From NCBI GenBank assembly GCA_044463945.1, contig JBIQLW010000010.1, positions 32,800 to 96,799 of the forward strand: a DNA stretch of 64,000 bases, read 5' to 3'. The notes beneath the pieces were generated by a model. It did no database searches and was not told the DNA's origin. It worked only from the letters and a program-made list of their open reading frames with translations. The DNA is from 62-47 sp044463945 (lineage in GTDB: Bacteria > Pseudomonadota > Alphaproteobacteria > Rhizobiales > Xanthobacteraceae). Shown one piece after another: positions 1 through 9,253 of this stretch. The number at the start of each line of letters is the position of its first letter. Within the stretch, counting starts at the first letter, position 1. The translations under genes were made by a program, and so were the position numbers.

Positions 1-113
1 CGGGCCGGGCGTCCGTCGTTTCCCCGACAAGCGGCACGCCCCTTGCGGGAGATATTCGTAAAACCACGCCCATGTCCCGGATCGGGGCAAGGGGCCCCGT
101 ATCGGATCGAGCC

Positions 114-425
114 ATGCGTATCGTCGCCAGCCGCAGCGTCGCCCTGCCCCTCGGACCACCGAGGGATGCGCCGTCGCGTCGGTCGCCGGACGCGGCCACC
201 ATCACGACCGCCCTCGTCGCCACGGCAAAGCCGCATCGCTTCGCGGCGGTGCAATATGGGACGCCGGATGCCGGCTTTGTCATGCAACTGATCGCCTCGG
301 CCGCGATCTCGCCGCCCCCACCGGAAGGGCCGCGGCAGATGGACCGCACCGGCGCGACAGCCGCCTACGGCGCCGCCAGCCGGACAGCCGGACTAACCGG
401 ATGCCGTATGTTCTACACGGCATAA
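114..425 (+). CDS. small hypothetical protein (about 103 aa), doubtful
   Basis: A 103-residue reading frame that I do not recognise with certainty. The part that looks like protein is the second half, with an alternating hydrophobic stretch (residues about 58-75, including FVMQLIASAA) followed by an Ala/Tyr-containing segment. This resembles short uncharacterised rhizobial proteins in which a QLIA segment precedes an AxAAY segment; that resemblance is from memory only. The ATG at 114 is chosen; an in-frame ATG at 72 would add 14 residues without obvious merit. No strong ribosome binding site is visible. No other gene is apparent in bases 1-449, so this is either a genuine small gene or a chance GC-rich frame. 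Confidence 0.35.
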   Translation: MRIVASRSVALPLGPPRDAPSRRSPDAATITTALVATAKPHRFAAVQYGTPDAGFVMQLIASAAISPPPPEGPRQMDRTGATAAYGAASRTAGLTGCRMFYTA

Positions 426-449
426 CGTTGTGTCGGGGCGGTGGCGCGG

Positions 450-1079
450 TCAGCGCTGCGGCGATTCCGGCTCCGGCGGCGGCGCGGGGGAAATATCCGG
501 CGCGGGCGCAGGCGCGACGGAATCGTTGGCGGCACCTGCCGGTGGCACGATGACCGGCTCGGGACGAACTGGCTCGGGGTGCGGTGGCGCGGGGCTTGTG
601 ACTTCGGCCTCAACCGTTGTTGGCGCAGGCGACGCCGATGGCGGCGGATCGAACCGGGGCGAGCGCGGCTCGGCAACAGGTGTGGCGACGACCGCGGGCG
701 CAGCAACGCGCGCCGAGCGGCGCGCCCGCAGGCTGATGCCGGCGATGAAATCCACCAGCGTCAGCAGCACCAGCATGAAGAAGGTGGAATTGCCGAACTG
801 CGGCAGCAGGAGGAACTCGGCCGCGGCACCAGCGAACAACAGGAGCGACAGCAGATGGTCGGTGAGAAACTTGCCGCGCGCGTCCTTGATGATCTCCAGC
901 ATCAGCAGAAGAATGCTGATCGCCAGCATCAGATCGGCGACAGTGACGGTCCACGCCACCTCGGACAACAAAGTCACGGTCAGTACCGGCGCGGCGAACG
1001 ATACGCCCGGCATCAGGAAAACCATGATGTTGAAGACCGCGAGCGGAATCAGCAGCAGCGGGAAACCGACCATGGTCAT
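450..1079 (-). CDS. membrane protein with proline-rich cytoplasmic tail
   Basis: 209 residues, function unknown. The first ~120 residues contain about four hydrophobic helices (roughly 3-25, 28-52, 72-92 and 95-115). The remaining ~90 residues are a low-complexity tail very rich in Pro, Ala, Val and Glu, with no predicted fold. The N-terminal ATG at 1079 follows an AAAGG-like Shine-Dalgarno about nine bases upstream; an ATG two codons in is an alternative. It is transcribed in the same direction as rpmF and mtgA but lies downstream of rpmF by about 200 bases. The tail could be a flexible protein-protein or envelope-spanning segment (inference). No family name can be assigned. Confidence 0.7.
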   Translation of the reverse strand: MTMVGFPLLLIPLAVFNIMVFLMPGVSFAAPVLTVTLLSEVAWTVTVADLMLAISILLLMLEIIKDARGKFLTDHLLSLLLFAGAAAEFLLLPQFGNSTFFMLVLLTLVDFIAGISLRARRSARVAAPAVVATPVAEPRSPRFDPPPSASPAPTTVEAEVTSPAPPHPEPVRPEPVIVPPAGAANDSVAPAPAPDISPAPPPEPESPQR

Positions 1080-1275
1080 CGGCGGGGCCTTTTCTCAAGA
1101 CAGGAGCAGACGTGACGCAAACCGGCGGCGCCGACGCGCCGATCCCTTACCTTAGCCCTGAAGTTGGCGGCAATTCGGGCAAGTCCTGTTCAGACAGGTC
1201 ATGCGCTCGAACCGGCCGCACGCGACAGCACGCCACCCGCGCGGTATCGCCTTAACGCGCGCAAGCAATCCGTGT

Positions 1276-1461
1276 TCAGGATTCCTTCTTGACCTTCAGG
1301 ATCTGCCGACCCTTGTACATGCCGGTCTTGAGATCGACATGGTGCGGGCGGCGCAGTTCGCCGGAATCCTTGTCCTCGACATAGGTCGGGGTCTTGATGG
1401 CATCGGCCGAACGCCGCATGCCTCGCCGCGAGGGCGATGTTTTTCTTCTCGGAACAGCCAT
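1276..1461 (-). CDS. rpmF: 50S ribosomal protein L32
   Basis: 61 residues starting MAVPRRKTSPSRRGMRRSAD, the canonical L32 N-terminus. It is a small, very basic protein of the large ribosomal subunit that binds 23S rRNA near the peptidyl transferase region. The alphaproteobacterial form lacks the four-cysteine zinc ribbon of some L32 paralogues; here the middle reads VDLKTGMYKG with no Cys, so this is the zinc-independent C-minus type. The length is full for this lineage. It sits between mtgA and the membrane protein at 450-1079, all on the minus strand, with a ~190-base gap to mtgA that probably carries its own promoter. Confidence 0.97.
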   Translation of the reverse strand: MAVPRRKTSPSRRGMRRSADAIKTPTYVEDKDSGELRRPHHVDLKTGMYKGRQILKVKKES

Positions 1462-1653
1462 GGCGAAATCCTTGCAAATTGCAACCGGGAGCGTCGCCGT
1501 GGGGCGGCCCGGCGCTTCGCGAATGCGAAAATGGGCGATTAAGGCCGCGCTTATAGCCGAAGGCCCGGCTCAAGGCTAGGGGCAAGGTCACGGACAAACC
1601 GTCCCAAGGTTCGGAAACTCTCGCGTTTCTGAGCAAAATCGGGCTGAATCGGC

Positions 1654-2322
1654 TTATGGGGCGCGGCAGGCGGAAAGGTCCACCGCCCGCGCCCGCACCA
1701 TGTAGGTCCCGGCCAGACGGCGCATTCCCGGTCCCGGCTTGCGCGCGCTGCGGACGCGGGGATTGGGCAGCACCGCCGCCAGCAAGGCCGCCTCGCGCGG
1801 CGACAGGGTCGCCGCCGAACGGCCGAAGGCGTAGCCCGCCCCCGCATTGACACCGAACTGGCCGCTCGGCCCCCATTCCGCGATGTTGAGATAAAGTTCC
1901 AGCACCCGCTGCTTGGACAGCACCAGATCGATCCACAACGCCAGCGGCAGCTCAAGACCCTTGCGGATATAGCTGCGCCCCTGCCACAGAAACAGGTTCT
2001 TCGCCACCTGCTGGGTGATGGTCGAACCGCCGCGGCCGATGTCGCCGTCCTCGGCGTCCGCGATCACCTCCCGCACTGCGTTCCAGTCGATCCCGCGATG
2101 GATACAGAACCGGGCATCCTCCGACGCGATCACCGTGCGCGGCAGAACCGGGGCGATATCCTTGAGGTCCATCCACTGCCGCGTCACCGGCGCGCCGGTC
2201 GCCCAGCGCCACAACATCAGGGTCGAAACCGGATGGCCGCCGGCATAGAGCAGCGTCAGCACATAGGGCGCCGCCAGCAACAACAGGGCAAGAACAAACG
2301 CAAAACGGATGTATTTCCGCAT
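1654..2322 (-). CDS. mtgA: monofunctional biosynthetic peptidoglycan transglycosylase
   Basis: 222 residues, a glycosyltransferase family 51 protein that polymerises lipid II into glycan strands at the outer face of the inner membrane, without a transpeptidase domain. Residues 5-27 form a single N-terminal membrane anchor. The catalytic region shows SEDARF at 66-71 with the catalytic Glu at 68, GRGGSTITQQ at 96-105, then KNLFLW and a YLNIAEWG segment. Length matches the MtgA family (220-240 aa). The ATG at 2322 gives the anchor directly after the start. It is divergent from the prenyl diphosphate synthase at 2485, leaving ~160 bases for two promoters. Confidence 0.95.
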   Translation of the reverse strand: MRKYIRFAFVLALLLLAAPYVLTLLYAGGHPVSTLMLWRWATGAPVTRQWMDLKDIAPVLPRTVIASEDARFCIHRGIDWNAVREVIADAEDGDIGRGGSTITQQVAKNLFLWQGRSYIRKGLELPLALWIDLVLSKQRVLELYLNIAEWGPSGQFGVNAGAGYAFGRSAATLSPREAALLAAVLPNPRVRSARKPGPGMRRLAGTYMVRARAVDLSACRAP

Positions 2323-2484
2323 CAGGCCGAGCGATCCGCTTGCTCACGATGATTGGCGGCAGGCAACCGAGCCACTCCTGAATGAACCGACGAAACTGGC
2401 CGGCGGCGTGTGCGGCCGATGGAATTGACGAAGCGAGAGCCTTGCTATCAATGTCGGCGCGAAGATTATCCGGAGCCTTTCTAA

Positions 2485-3411
2485 ATGACCACCGCTACCT
2501 CATCGCAGGATTTCGCCAAACGGCTGGACGCCACCGCGGCCGATACCGAGACGCTGCTCGGCCAGCTGCTGTCCGGCACCGTGCTGCCCGACGAAATCGC
2601 GCGGCCGCGCCGCCTGATGGAAGCAATGCGCTATTCGACGCTGGGCGGCGGCAAGCGGTTGCGGCCGTTTCTGGTGGTCGAGAGCGCCGCCGTGTTCGGG
2701 GTGGCGCGCGCCTCGGCGCTGTTGGCCGGCGCGGCGCTGGAGTGCATCCACTGCTACTCGCTGATTCATGACGACCTGCCGGCGATGGACAACAGCAAGT
2801 TACGGCGCGGCCGCCCGACGCTTCACAAGAAATATGACGACGCCACCGCGATCCTCGCCGGCGACGGCCTTTTGACGCTGGCCTTCGACATCATCAGCCG
2901 CGACGAGCTTCACAGCGACCCGACCGTGCGTCTTCTGCTGACGCGGGCGCTGGCGCGCGCCGCCGGCATCGGCGGCATGGTCGGCGGCCAGATGCTCGAC
3001 CTCGCCGGCGAAGGCCGCTTCGGTGATCGCGAGCCGGTGGACGTGGCGCGACTTCAGCAGATGAAGACCGGGGCGCTGTTGCGTTACGGCTGCATAGCGG
3101 GCGCAATTCTGGGGCAAGCCTCGAAGCAGGACTATCAGGCGCTCGACGATTACGGCCGGGCGCTGGGCGAAGCCTTTCAGATCGCCGACGACCTGCTCGA
3201 CGTCGAAGGCGACGCCGCCGCGCTCGGCAAGCAGACCGGACAGGACGCGGCGCTCGGCAAGACCACCTTCGTGACCCAACTTGGCATTGACGGCGCCAGG
3301 CAACGCGTGCGCGACCTGATTGCCAAGGCCGATGCGTCGCTCGCCGGCTTCGGCGCGCGCGGCGACGTGCTGCGGGCGACGGCGCGCTTCGTCGCCGAAC
3401 GCAAGAACTAG
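2485..3411 (+). CDS. ispA: farnesyl/geranyl diphosphate synthase (short-chain prenyltransferase)
   Basis: 308 residues of the trans-isoprenyl diphosphate synthase fold. It condenses isopentenyl diphosphate with allylic diphosphates to make C15 (possibly C10/C20) chains for quinone, hopanoid and undecaprenyl synthesis. The first Asp-rich motif is DDLPAMD at 96-102, preceded by the two aromatic residues expected for a C15-type chain-length pocket region; the second is DDLLD at 235-239. A GGKRLRP segment at about 55-61 binds the substrate diphosphate. The ATG at 2485 follows CGGAG at good spacing. It is followed after seven bases by a DUF1345 gene, so the two are probably co-transcribed. Product length cannot be fixed from sequence; FPP synthase is the most likely. 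Confidence 0.9.
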   Translation: MTTATSSQDFAKRLDATAADTETLLGQLLSGTVLPDEIARPRRLMEAMRYSTLGGGKRLRPFLVVESAAVFGVARASALLAGAALECIHCYSLIHDDLPAMDNSKLRRGRPTLHKKYDDATAILAGDGLLTLAFDIISRDELHSDPTVRLLLTRALARAAGIGGMVGGQMLDLAGEGRFGDREPVDVARLQQMKTGALLRYGCIAGAILGQASKQDYQALDDYGRALGEAFQIADDLLDVEGDAAALGKQTGQDAALGKTTFVTQLGIDGARQRVRDLIAKADASLAGFGARGDVLRATARFVAERKN

Positions 3412-3418
3412 CAATCCG

Positions 3419-4108
3419 ATGAGCGGCGTGACGGAGCAGGACCCGCGCCTCGCCCGCTTCCACCGCCTGCCGCGCGCGCTACGCATCGTCTATGCGCGCC
3501 AGCGCACCTTCGCGTCCATCGCGCTCGGCGCCGCCGCCTTTGTGCTGCTGCCGGCGACGATGGGGCCGGTCGCCCGCCTCCTGATCGGCTGGGACGTCTT
3601 CGTCGCGTGCTATCTGATTCTGGCCTACGGGATGATCCTGCGCGGCGGCGTCCGGCACGTCCGCAGCAACGCCGTCATGCAGGACGACGGCCGCTTCCTG
3701 ATCCTGATGGTGACGGCGCTCGGCGCGTTCGCGAGCCTCGCCGCCATCGTATCGGAACTCGGTTCGGGCCAGCGCGGCGCGTCCGAGATCGCGCTGGCGA
3801 TCGGCACCATCGCGCTGTCATGGGCGGCGGTTCACACCACCTTCGCGCTGCACTACGCGCACGAATATTATCGTGGCGACAAACCCGGCGGACTGGCATT
3901 TCCGGGGGACGACGCGAGCGGCGCAAAGCCCGACTATTGGGACTTCGTCTACTTCTCGTTCGTGATCGGAATGACCGCGCAGGTGTCCGACGTCGGCATC
4001 ACCGACAAAATCATCCGCCGCACCGCCACCGCGCACGGCATCGTCTCGTTCGTCTTCAACACCGCGCTGCTGGCGCTGATGATCAACATCGCCGCCACAG
4101 CGATCTGA
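3419..4108 (+). CDS. DUF1345 family membrane protein
   Basis: 229 residues; an inner-membrane protein of the DUF1345 family, function unknown. Five or so hydrophobic helices are visible (about 28-50, 55-75, 92-115, 125-145 and 205-228). A conserved YWDFVYFSFVIGMTAQVSD segment at ~177-195 between the last helices is the family hallmark: the phrase DFxYFSFxIGMTxQxSDV recurs in DUF1345 proteins and resembles the pore-region wording of two-TM ion channels. The start is set at the ATG eight bases after the ispA-type stop (MSGVTEQD), not at an upstream in-frame ATG inside the preceding gene. Probably in an operon with the prenyl synthase, though no functional tie is evident. Confidence 0.85.
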   Translation: MSGVTEQDPRLARFHRLPRALRIVYARQRTFASIALGAAAFVLLPATMGPVARLLIGWDVFVACYLILAYGMILRGGVRHVRSNAVMQDDGRFLILMVTALGAFASLAAIVSELGSGQRGASEIALAIGTIALSWAAVHTTFALHYAHEYYRGDKPGGLAFPGDDASGAKPDYWDFVYFSFVIGMTAQVSDVGITDKIIRRTATAHGIVSFVFNTALLALMINIAATAI

Positions 4109-4196
4109 CTCACCCGGCCGGGCTATCCGCATCACGGGCGTTTGCCCATTGGCGACAGCCGCCAAAACCCAATAAGCTATCCCGGCATCTGACGAC

Positions 4197-4202
4197 AGGA
4201 GG
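4197..4202 (+). promoter_or_regulatory. strong Shine-Dalgarno AGGAGG selecting a TTG start
   Basis: A perfect AGGAGG lies five bases upstream of TTG at 4208. No in-frame ATG occurs near the beginning of the conserved protein, so this site decides the unusual start of the NTF2-fold gene. Confidence 0.8.
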
Positions 4203-4207
4203 CCACC

Positions 4208-4585
4208 TTGACCTACGACCGTTCCACCGTTGAAGCCGTGGTTCAGCACTATTTCGACGGACTTTACGAAGGCAACGCCGACACACTCGGCGCCGTCTTT
4301 CATCCGACCGCCGACCTGCGCTGGGTCGATAAAGGTGAGTTGAAGGTCCTGACCGTGCCGGACTGGCTCGCTTGGATAAAAAAGCGGCCTTCCGCCAAGG
4401 CCGAGGGCAAGCCGCGCAACGATTTCATCGTCACCATCGACCGCTCCGACGACAACACCGCCTTCATCAAGGTCAAATGCCAGTTGCCGCCGCGCTATTT
4501 CACCGACTACCTCGTCGCGATGAAGCTGGCCGACGGCTGGCGCATCGTCTCGAAATCCTATCGCTACGACCTGATCGAACAGTAA
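4208..4585 (+). CDS. nuclear transport factor 2-fold protein (putative lumazine-binding family)
   Basis: 125 residues of the SnoaL/NTF2 cone fold, most like the putative lumazine-binding group (PF12893 type): N-terminal helix with VVQHYFDGLYEGNADTL, then FHPTADLRWV and a C-terminal beta sheet ending in DGWRIVSKSYRYD. Such proteins are small cytosolic dimers with a hydrophobic pocket; some are enzymes, many are uncharacterised. No catalytic Asp-His pair can be assigned confidently. The start is TTG, chosen because of the ideal AGGAGG five bases upstream. It lies alone between the DUF1345 gene and the antiporter on the same strand, with ~100 bases upstream for its own promoter. Confidence 0.85.
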   Translation: MTYDRSTVEAVVQHYFDGLYEGNADTLGAVFHPTADLRWVDKGELKVLTVPDWLAWIKKRPSAKAEGKPRNDFIVTIDRSDDNTAFIKVKCQLPPRYFTDYLVAMKLADGWRIVSKSYRYDLIEQ

Positions 4586-4639
4586 CATCCGCCACCCGGC
4601 GCGCGACGCCGCCGCATCGCGCGCCGCCATCCTTGCCGC

Positions 4640-6247
4640 ATGATCGCGTCGTTCCTGACTTTTCTGCTGATCCTGACGGTGCTGGCCGTGTCCGCGACGC
4701 TGGCCCGCAAGCTCACGGTCGCGCCCGCCATCGTATTCATGATGGTCGGCATCGCGATCGCCTTCGTGCCCGGCTTTCCCCAGATCGAGATGGAGCCCGA
4801 AGGCGTGCTGCTGTTGGTGCTGCCGCCGTTGATCTATTCCGCTGGCGTGGCGATGAGCTGGCGCGAGTTCAGATCCAACCTGCGGCCGATCGCGCTGCTC
4901 GCCATCGGCTGCGTCATCTTCACCACGGTTCTGGTCGCCGCTGCCGCGCACTGGGTGCTGGGGATGCCGTGGAGCGTCGGCTTCGTGCTCGGCGCCATCG
5001 TCTCGCCGCCGGACGTGGTGGCGCCGCTGGCCATCGCCCGGCGGCTGAAGCTGCCGCACCGCATCCTCGTCATCCTCGAAGGCGAGGGGCTCGCCAACGA
5101 CGCCACCGCGCTGATCCTCTACCGCTTCGCGGTGCTGGCGGTCTCTAGCGGCACGTTCTCGCTACCCACCGCGGCCGAGACCTTCTGCGCGATCCTGCTC
5201 GGCGAGGTGATGTTCGGCGTCGCCGTCGGCTGGCTCAGCCTGCGGCTGCGCAAATGGGCACACGATCCGCGCGTCGAAATCCTGCTGTCGATCCTCACGC
5301 CCTATCTCGCCTTCTGGGTGCCGGAGCATCTCGGCGGCTCCGGCGTGCTCGCCACCGTGGCCGCCGGGCTTTATGTGAGCTGGAACGGCCCGCTGCTGAT
5401 TTCCTCGGCCACCCGCCTGCAAGGCATCTTCTTCTGGGACCTGGTGATCTGGCTGATCGAAGGCGTCTTGTTCCTCACCATCGGTTTCCAGTTGCGGCTG
5501 TTGCTGGAAAAGGCGCAAGCACTGCCGATGGGCGACATCGTCAGCGCCATCGCGCTGACGTCGGTCATTGTTGTGGTTGCGCGTTTCCTCTGGGTGTTTC
5601 CCGGCACCTACCTGCAAACCGTGCTGAGACGGCGGCGGCATCCGAAACCGCAGCGGCCGCCATGGCGGGAAATCGTGGTGATCGGCTTCACCGGCATTCG
5701 CGGCGTGGTGTCGCTCGCGGTGGCGCTGGCGCTGCCGCTGACGTTGCCCAGCGGCGAAGCCTTTCCCTATCGCGACCTGATCCTGTTCGTCGCCTTCGGC
5801 GTCATCTTCGTAACGCTGATCGGCATCGGGCTGACGCTGCCGTGGGTCGTCAAGGGGCTCGGACTTTCGGAGTACGGCCTGCGCGAAGCCGTACAGGAGC
5901 GCGAGGCCGAGATCGCGGCACGGCGCGACATCATCACCACGGCGCGCGGCTCGCTCGACACGATGCTCCGCGAGCGCGACCTGTCCGAGAGCCTCGCCCG
6001 CTTCCTGGAAGCGCGCCATGAGACGCGGATGCGGGCGCTGCCCGATCCGCCGGCCGAGGACGGCCAGCCGACGCCCGCCACCCGAGGAGCGGAATTGGTG
6101 CGCGAGATCATCGCATCCGAGCGGCGGGAACTGCACAAGCTGTTGCGCGAAGGCCGGATCACCGACGAGACGCGGCGGCGCATCGAGCGCGACCTCGACC
6201 TTGAGGAAGCCACAGTGGACAACCGCGAACGCAACGCGCCGCTGTAG
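4640..6247 (+). CDS. Na+/H+ antiporter, CPA1 family
   Basis: 535 residues. The N-terminal ~400 residues hold about 12 membrane helices typical of CPA1 sodium/proton exchangers (NhaP/YjcE type). The ion-binding region GAIVSPPDVVAPLAIARRL contains the conserved PPD/TDPV-like Asp (~residue 119), followed by LEGEGLANDATALI (residues ~147-160) with the conserved ND pair. GIRGVVSLAVALALP near residue 355 is another CPA1 signature. The C-terminal ~130 residues are a charged helical cytoplasmic domain (many Glu/Arg), a usual regulatory tail. It would exchange cytoplasmic Na+ (or K+/Li+) for protons at the inner membrane. It ends 11 bases from the convergent ispG stop. Confidence 0.92.
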   Translation: MIASFLTFLLILTVLAVSATLARKLTVAPAIVFMMVGIAIAFVPGFPQIEMEPEGVLLLVLPPLIYSAGVAMSWREFRSNLRPIALLAIGCVIFTTVLVAAAAHWVLGMPWSVGFVLGAIVSPPDVVAPLAIARRLKLPHRILVILEGEGLANDATALILYRFAVLAVSSGTFSLPTAAETFCAILLGEVMFGVAVGWLSLRLRKWAHDPRVEILLSILTPYLAFWVPEHLGGSGVLATVAAGLYVSWNGPLLISSATRLQGIFFWDLVIWLIEGVLFLTIGFQLRLLLEKAQALPMGDIVSAIALTSVIVVVARFLWVFPGTYLQTVLRRRRHPKPQRPPWREIVVIGFTGIRGVVSLAVALALPLTLPSGEAFPYRDLILFVAFGVIFVTLIGIGLTLPWVVKGLGLSEYGLREAVQEREAEIAARRDIITTARGSLDTMLRERDLSESLARFLEARHETRMRALPDPPAEDGQPTPATRGAELVREIIASERRELHKLLREGRITDETRRRIERDLDLEEATVDNRERNAPL

Positions 6248-6258
6248 GGCCCGAGCCT

Positions 6259-7548
<1,290 letters not shown>

Positions 7549-7561
7549 GATGTCTCGAATA

Positions 7562-8503
7562 TCAGGTTTCAGGCTGTTTCAGCAATGGATCAGTCGCGCC
7601 CGGCGCCGGGCGGTTCACGAGGTAGAGCCCTGCGGTCACCAGGATCGCGGCCACGCCAAAGGCGGCGGTCAACGGCTCGCCGAGGATGAAATAGCCTGCT
7701 GCGACGCCAAATAAAGGGGTCATGAAGGTAAATGCCGACAATTTGCTCGCGGAATACGTCTTGATCAGCGCGAACCACAGCAGAAATGTGGCCCCGACGA
7801 CCCAGACCGCCTGATAGAGCATCAGGTTGGTCGCAAGCGGCCCGGGGAACCGGGTCATCGTCTCGCCGCTAACCAGGGCCCCGAAACCGAGAATCGGAAC
7901 CGAAACCGCAAGTTGGTAGCCTAGTCCCTTCTCGGCGGGCGCATCGCGCAGCCGGCTGACCTTGATGATCAGCGTGGTCGCAGCCCACAGGCTTCCGGCC
8001 CCGATCATCAGGAGATCGCCAAGTAGAACCTTGGCATCGACATCGGGCTGCGGCACCCCGATCGCCAGCGCCACGCCGACGAACGACAGCGCCAGCCCTG
8101 CCCATTGCAGCCCGCTCAGGCGCTCGCCAAGGTAGCGAAATGAGCCGAACGCAACAAAAAATGGCGCGGTGTACAAAAATACCACCGCACGGGACGCCGT
8201 GGTCCACACCAGCCCGCTATACATAAAAATGAACTCGACACCGAACAGCACCCCGGCCCATACGCCGGCGCTCAAGGTTCCATCCCGCTTCCAAAGGTCG
8301 ACGCGGCGAAAGCGGGCGACGAGCAGGATGACAATCAGACCGCCGAGCGAGCGCAGCGCAGCTTGGGTCAGCGGCGGAATCTCCGGCAGCACCAGCTTGA
8401 TCACCACCTGGTTGAAGCCCCAGGTCAGGCACAGCAGCAATACGAGGGCGATGGCAACTGCATCGAGCGGGCGCTGGTTGGAGAGCGGGGGCGGCGTGGG
8501 CAT
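7562..8503 (-). CDS. EamA-family DMT transporter
   Basis: 313 residues with ten hydrophobic helices arranged as two EamA repeats (about 20-150 and 165-300), the drug/metabolite transporter architecture for inner-membrane exporters of amino acids or small metabolites. Signature pieces include LCLTWGFNQVVIKL in helix 1, GLVWTTASRAVVFLYTAPFFVAFGS ending the first repeat, and FTFMTPLFGVAAGYFILGEPLT near the end of the second repeat, where conserved Pro-x-x-(A/G) and GE elements are expected. The substrate cannot be predicted. The ATG at 8503 follows a purine-rich GGGGGCGG run. Close coupling to ispG (13 bases) suggests co-transcription without an obvious functional link. Confidence 0.9.
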   Translation of the reverse strand: MPTPPPLSNQRPLDAVAIALVLLLCLTWGFNQVVIKLVLPEIPPLTQAALRSLGGLIVILLVARFRRVDLWKRDGTLSAGVWAGVLFGVEFIFMYSGLVWTTASRAVVFLYTAPFFVAFGSFRYLGERLSGLQWAGLALSFVGVALAIGVPQPDVDAKVLLGDLLMIGAGSLWAATTLIIKVSRLRDAPAEKGLGYQLAVSVPILGFGALVSGETMTRFPGPLATNLMLYQAVWVVGATFLLWFALIKTYSASKLSAFTFMTPLFGVAAGYFILGEPLTAAFGVAAILVTAGLYLVNRPAPGATDPLLKQPET

Positions 8504-8572
8504 CGCGTCAGTTGTTCCCCGCGAAGCGGGCTCCTGCGTCTTGGTTGTTCCGGCGATGAAGCGCCGGCAGCG

Positions 8573-9082
8573 TCAATGGTCGGCTCTTGCCGCGGCCTCC
8601 CGACAATGCGCGCAAGTTCCGGTAATTTCTACCACCGCGAGCTTCGGTAGGAACCCGGTTTCGCGCGCCGCCTCGTTCAGGCTCCGAGTCGCGGAACCGG
8701 CCACGATCTCGCCGACGGAACCGCACTGTTCGCAGATCAGAAATGCCACCCCCGACGACGCATCGTGATCGTGGGCGCAGGCGAGATAAGCGTTGCGGCT
8801 CTCGATCCGATGCACCAGACCATGGGCAATGAGAAAATCCAGAACCCGATAGATCGTGATCGGCGCCGGTCGCGCGCGATGGGCGGCGAGTTCGTCGATC
8901 ACCTCATAGGCGCCGAGCGGCCGATGGCTCGACAGCAGCGTCTCCAGCACCTGACGCCGGATCGGCGTCAGCTTCTGCGACCGGATCCGGCAGATACGCT
9001 CGGCGCGCGCGATGGCCGCCGCGGTACAACGGCCATGGTCATGGTCGGGCGTGGGAAAGGCCGGTGCTTTGGTCGTCGTCAT
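8573..9082 (-). CDS. zur: Fur-family zinc uptake regulator
   Basis: 169 residues. An N-terminal winged helix (about 30-100; LTPIRRQVLETLL, ITIYRVLDFLIAHGLVHRIE) and a C-terminal dimer domain with two CxxC pairs (Cys117/Cys120 and Cys157/Cys160) that hold the structural zinc. A CAHDHD segment (102-107) and the N-terminal DHDHGRC add metal ligands. The AYEVIDELA and ACAHDHD wording is Zur-like, whereas Fur proper has HHDH followed by CxxCG. It would repress zinc uptake when zinc is replete. The likely target is the znu operon at 54-59 kb, where a 19-bp palindrome lies. A separate imperfect palindrome lies upstream of this gene itself. Confidence 0.88.
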   Translation of the reverse strand: MTTTKAPAFPTPDHDHGRCTAAAIARAERICRIRSQKLTPIRRQVLETLLSSHRPLGAYEVIDELAAHRARPAPITIYRVLDFLIAHGLVHRIESRNAYLACAHDHDASSGVAFLICEQCGSVGEIVAGSATRSLNEAARETGFLPKLAVVEITGTCAHCREAAARADH

Positions 9083-9177
9083 GAGATGCCGTCCGCCTGG
9101 TCAATGAGGTTTAACCCGAATAGCCGGTCTTTGCCGAATTTTTCGGCGTTGCTTCATCGTGATGAAATTTCTGCGAT

Positions 9178-9194
9178 GCAATATTGATTATTGC
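9178..9194. promoter_or_regulatory. AT-rich inverted repeat between zur and patatin gene
   Basis: GCAATA-N5-TATTGC, a perfect 6+6 inverted repeat in the ~170-base divergent intergenic region. A second GCAATAT copy follows at about 9198. It could be an operator for either gene. It does not match the palindrome upstream of the znu operon closely, so binding by Zur is not asserted. Confidence 0.35.
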
Positions 9195-9253
9195 GCCGCA
9201 ATATAATCGCCCCAAATAGCTTCGACAAATCATCCGATAGCGGAACCGGCGGC

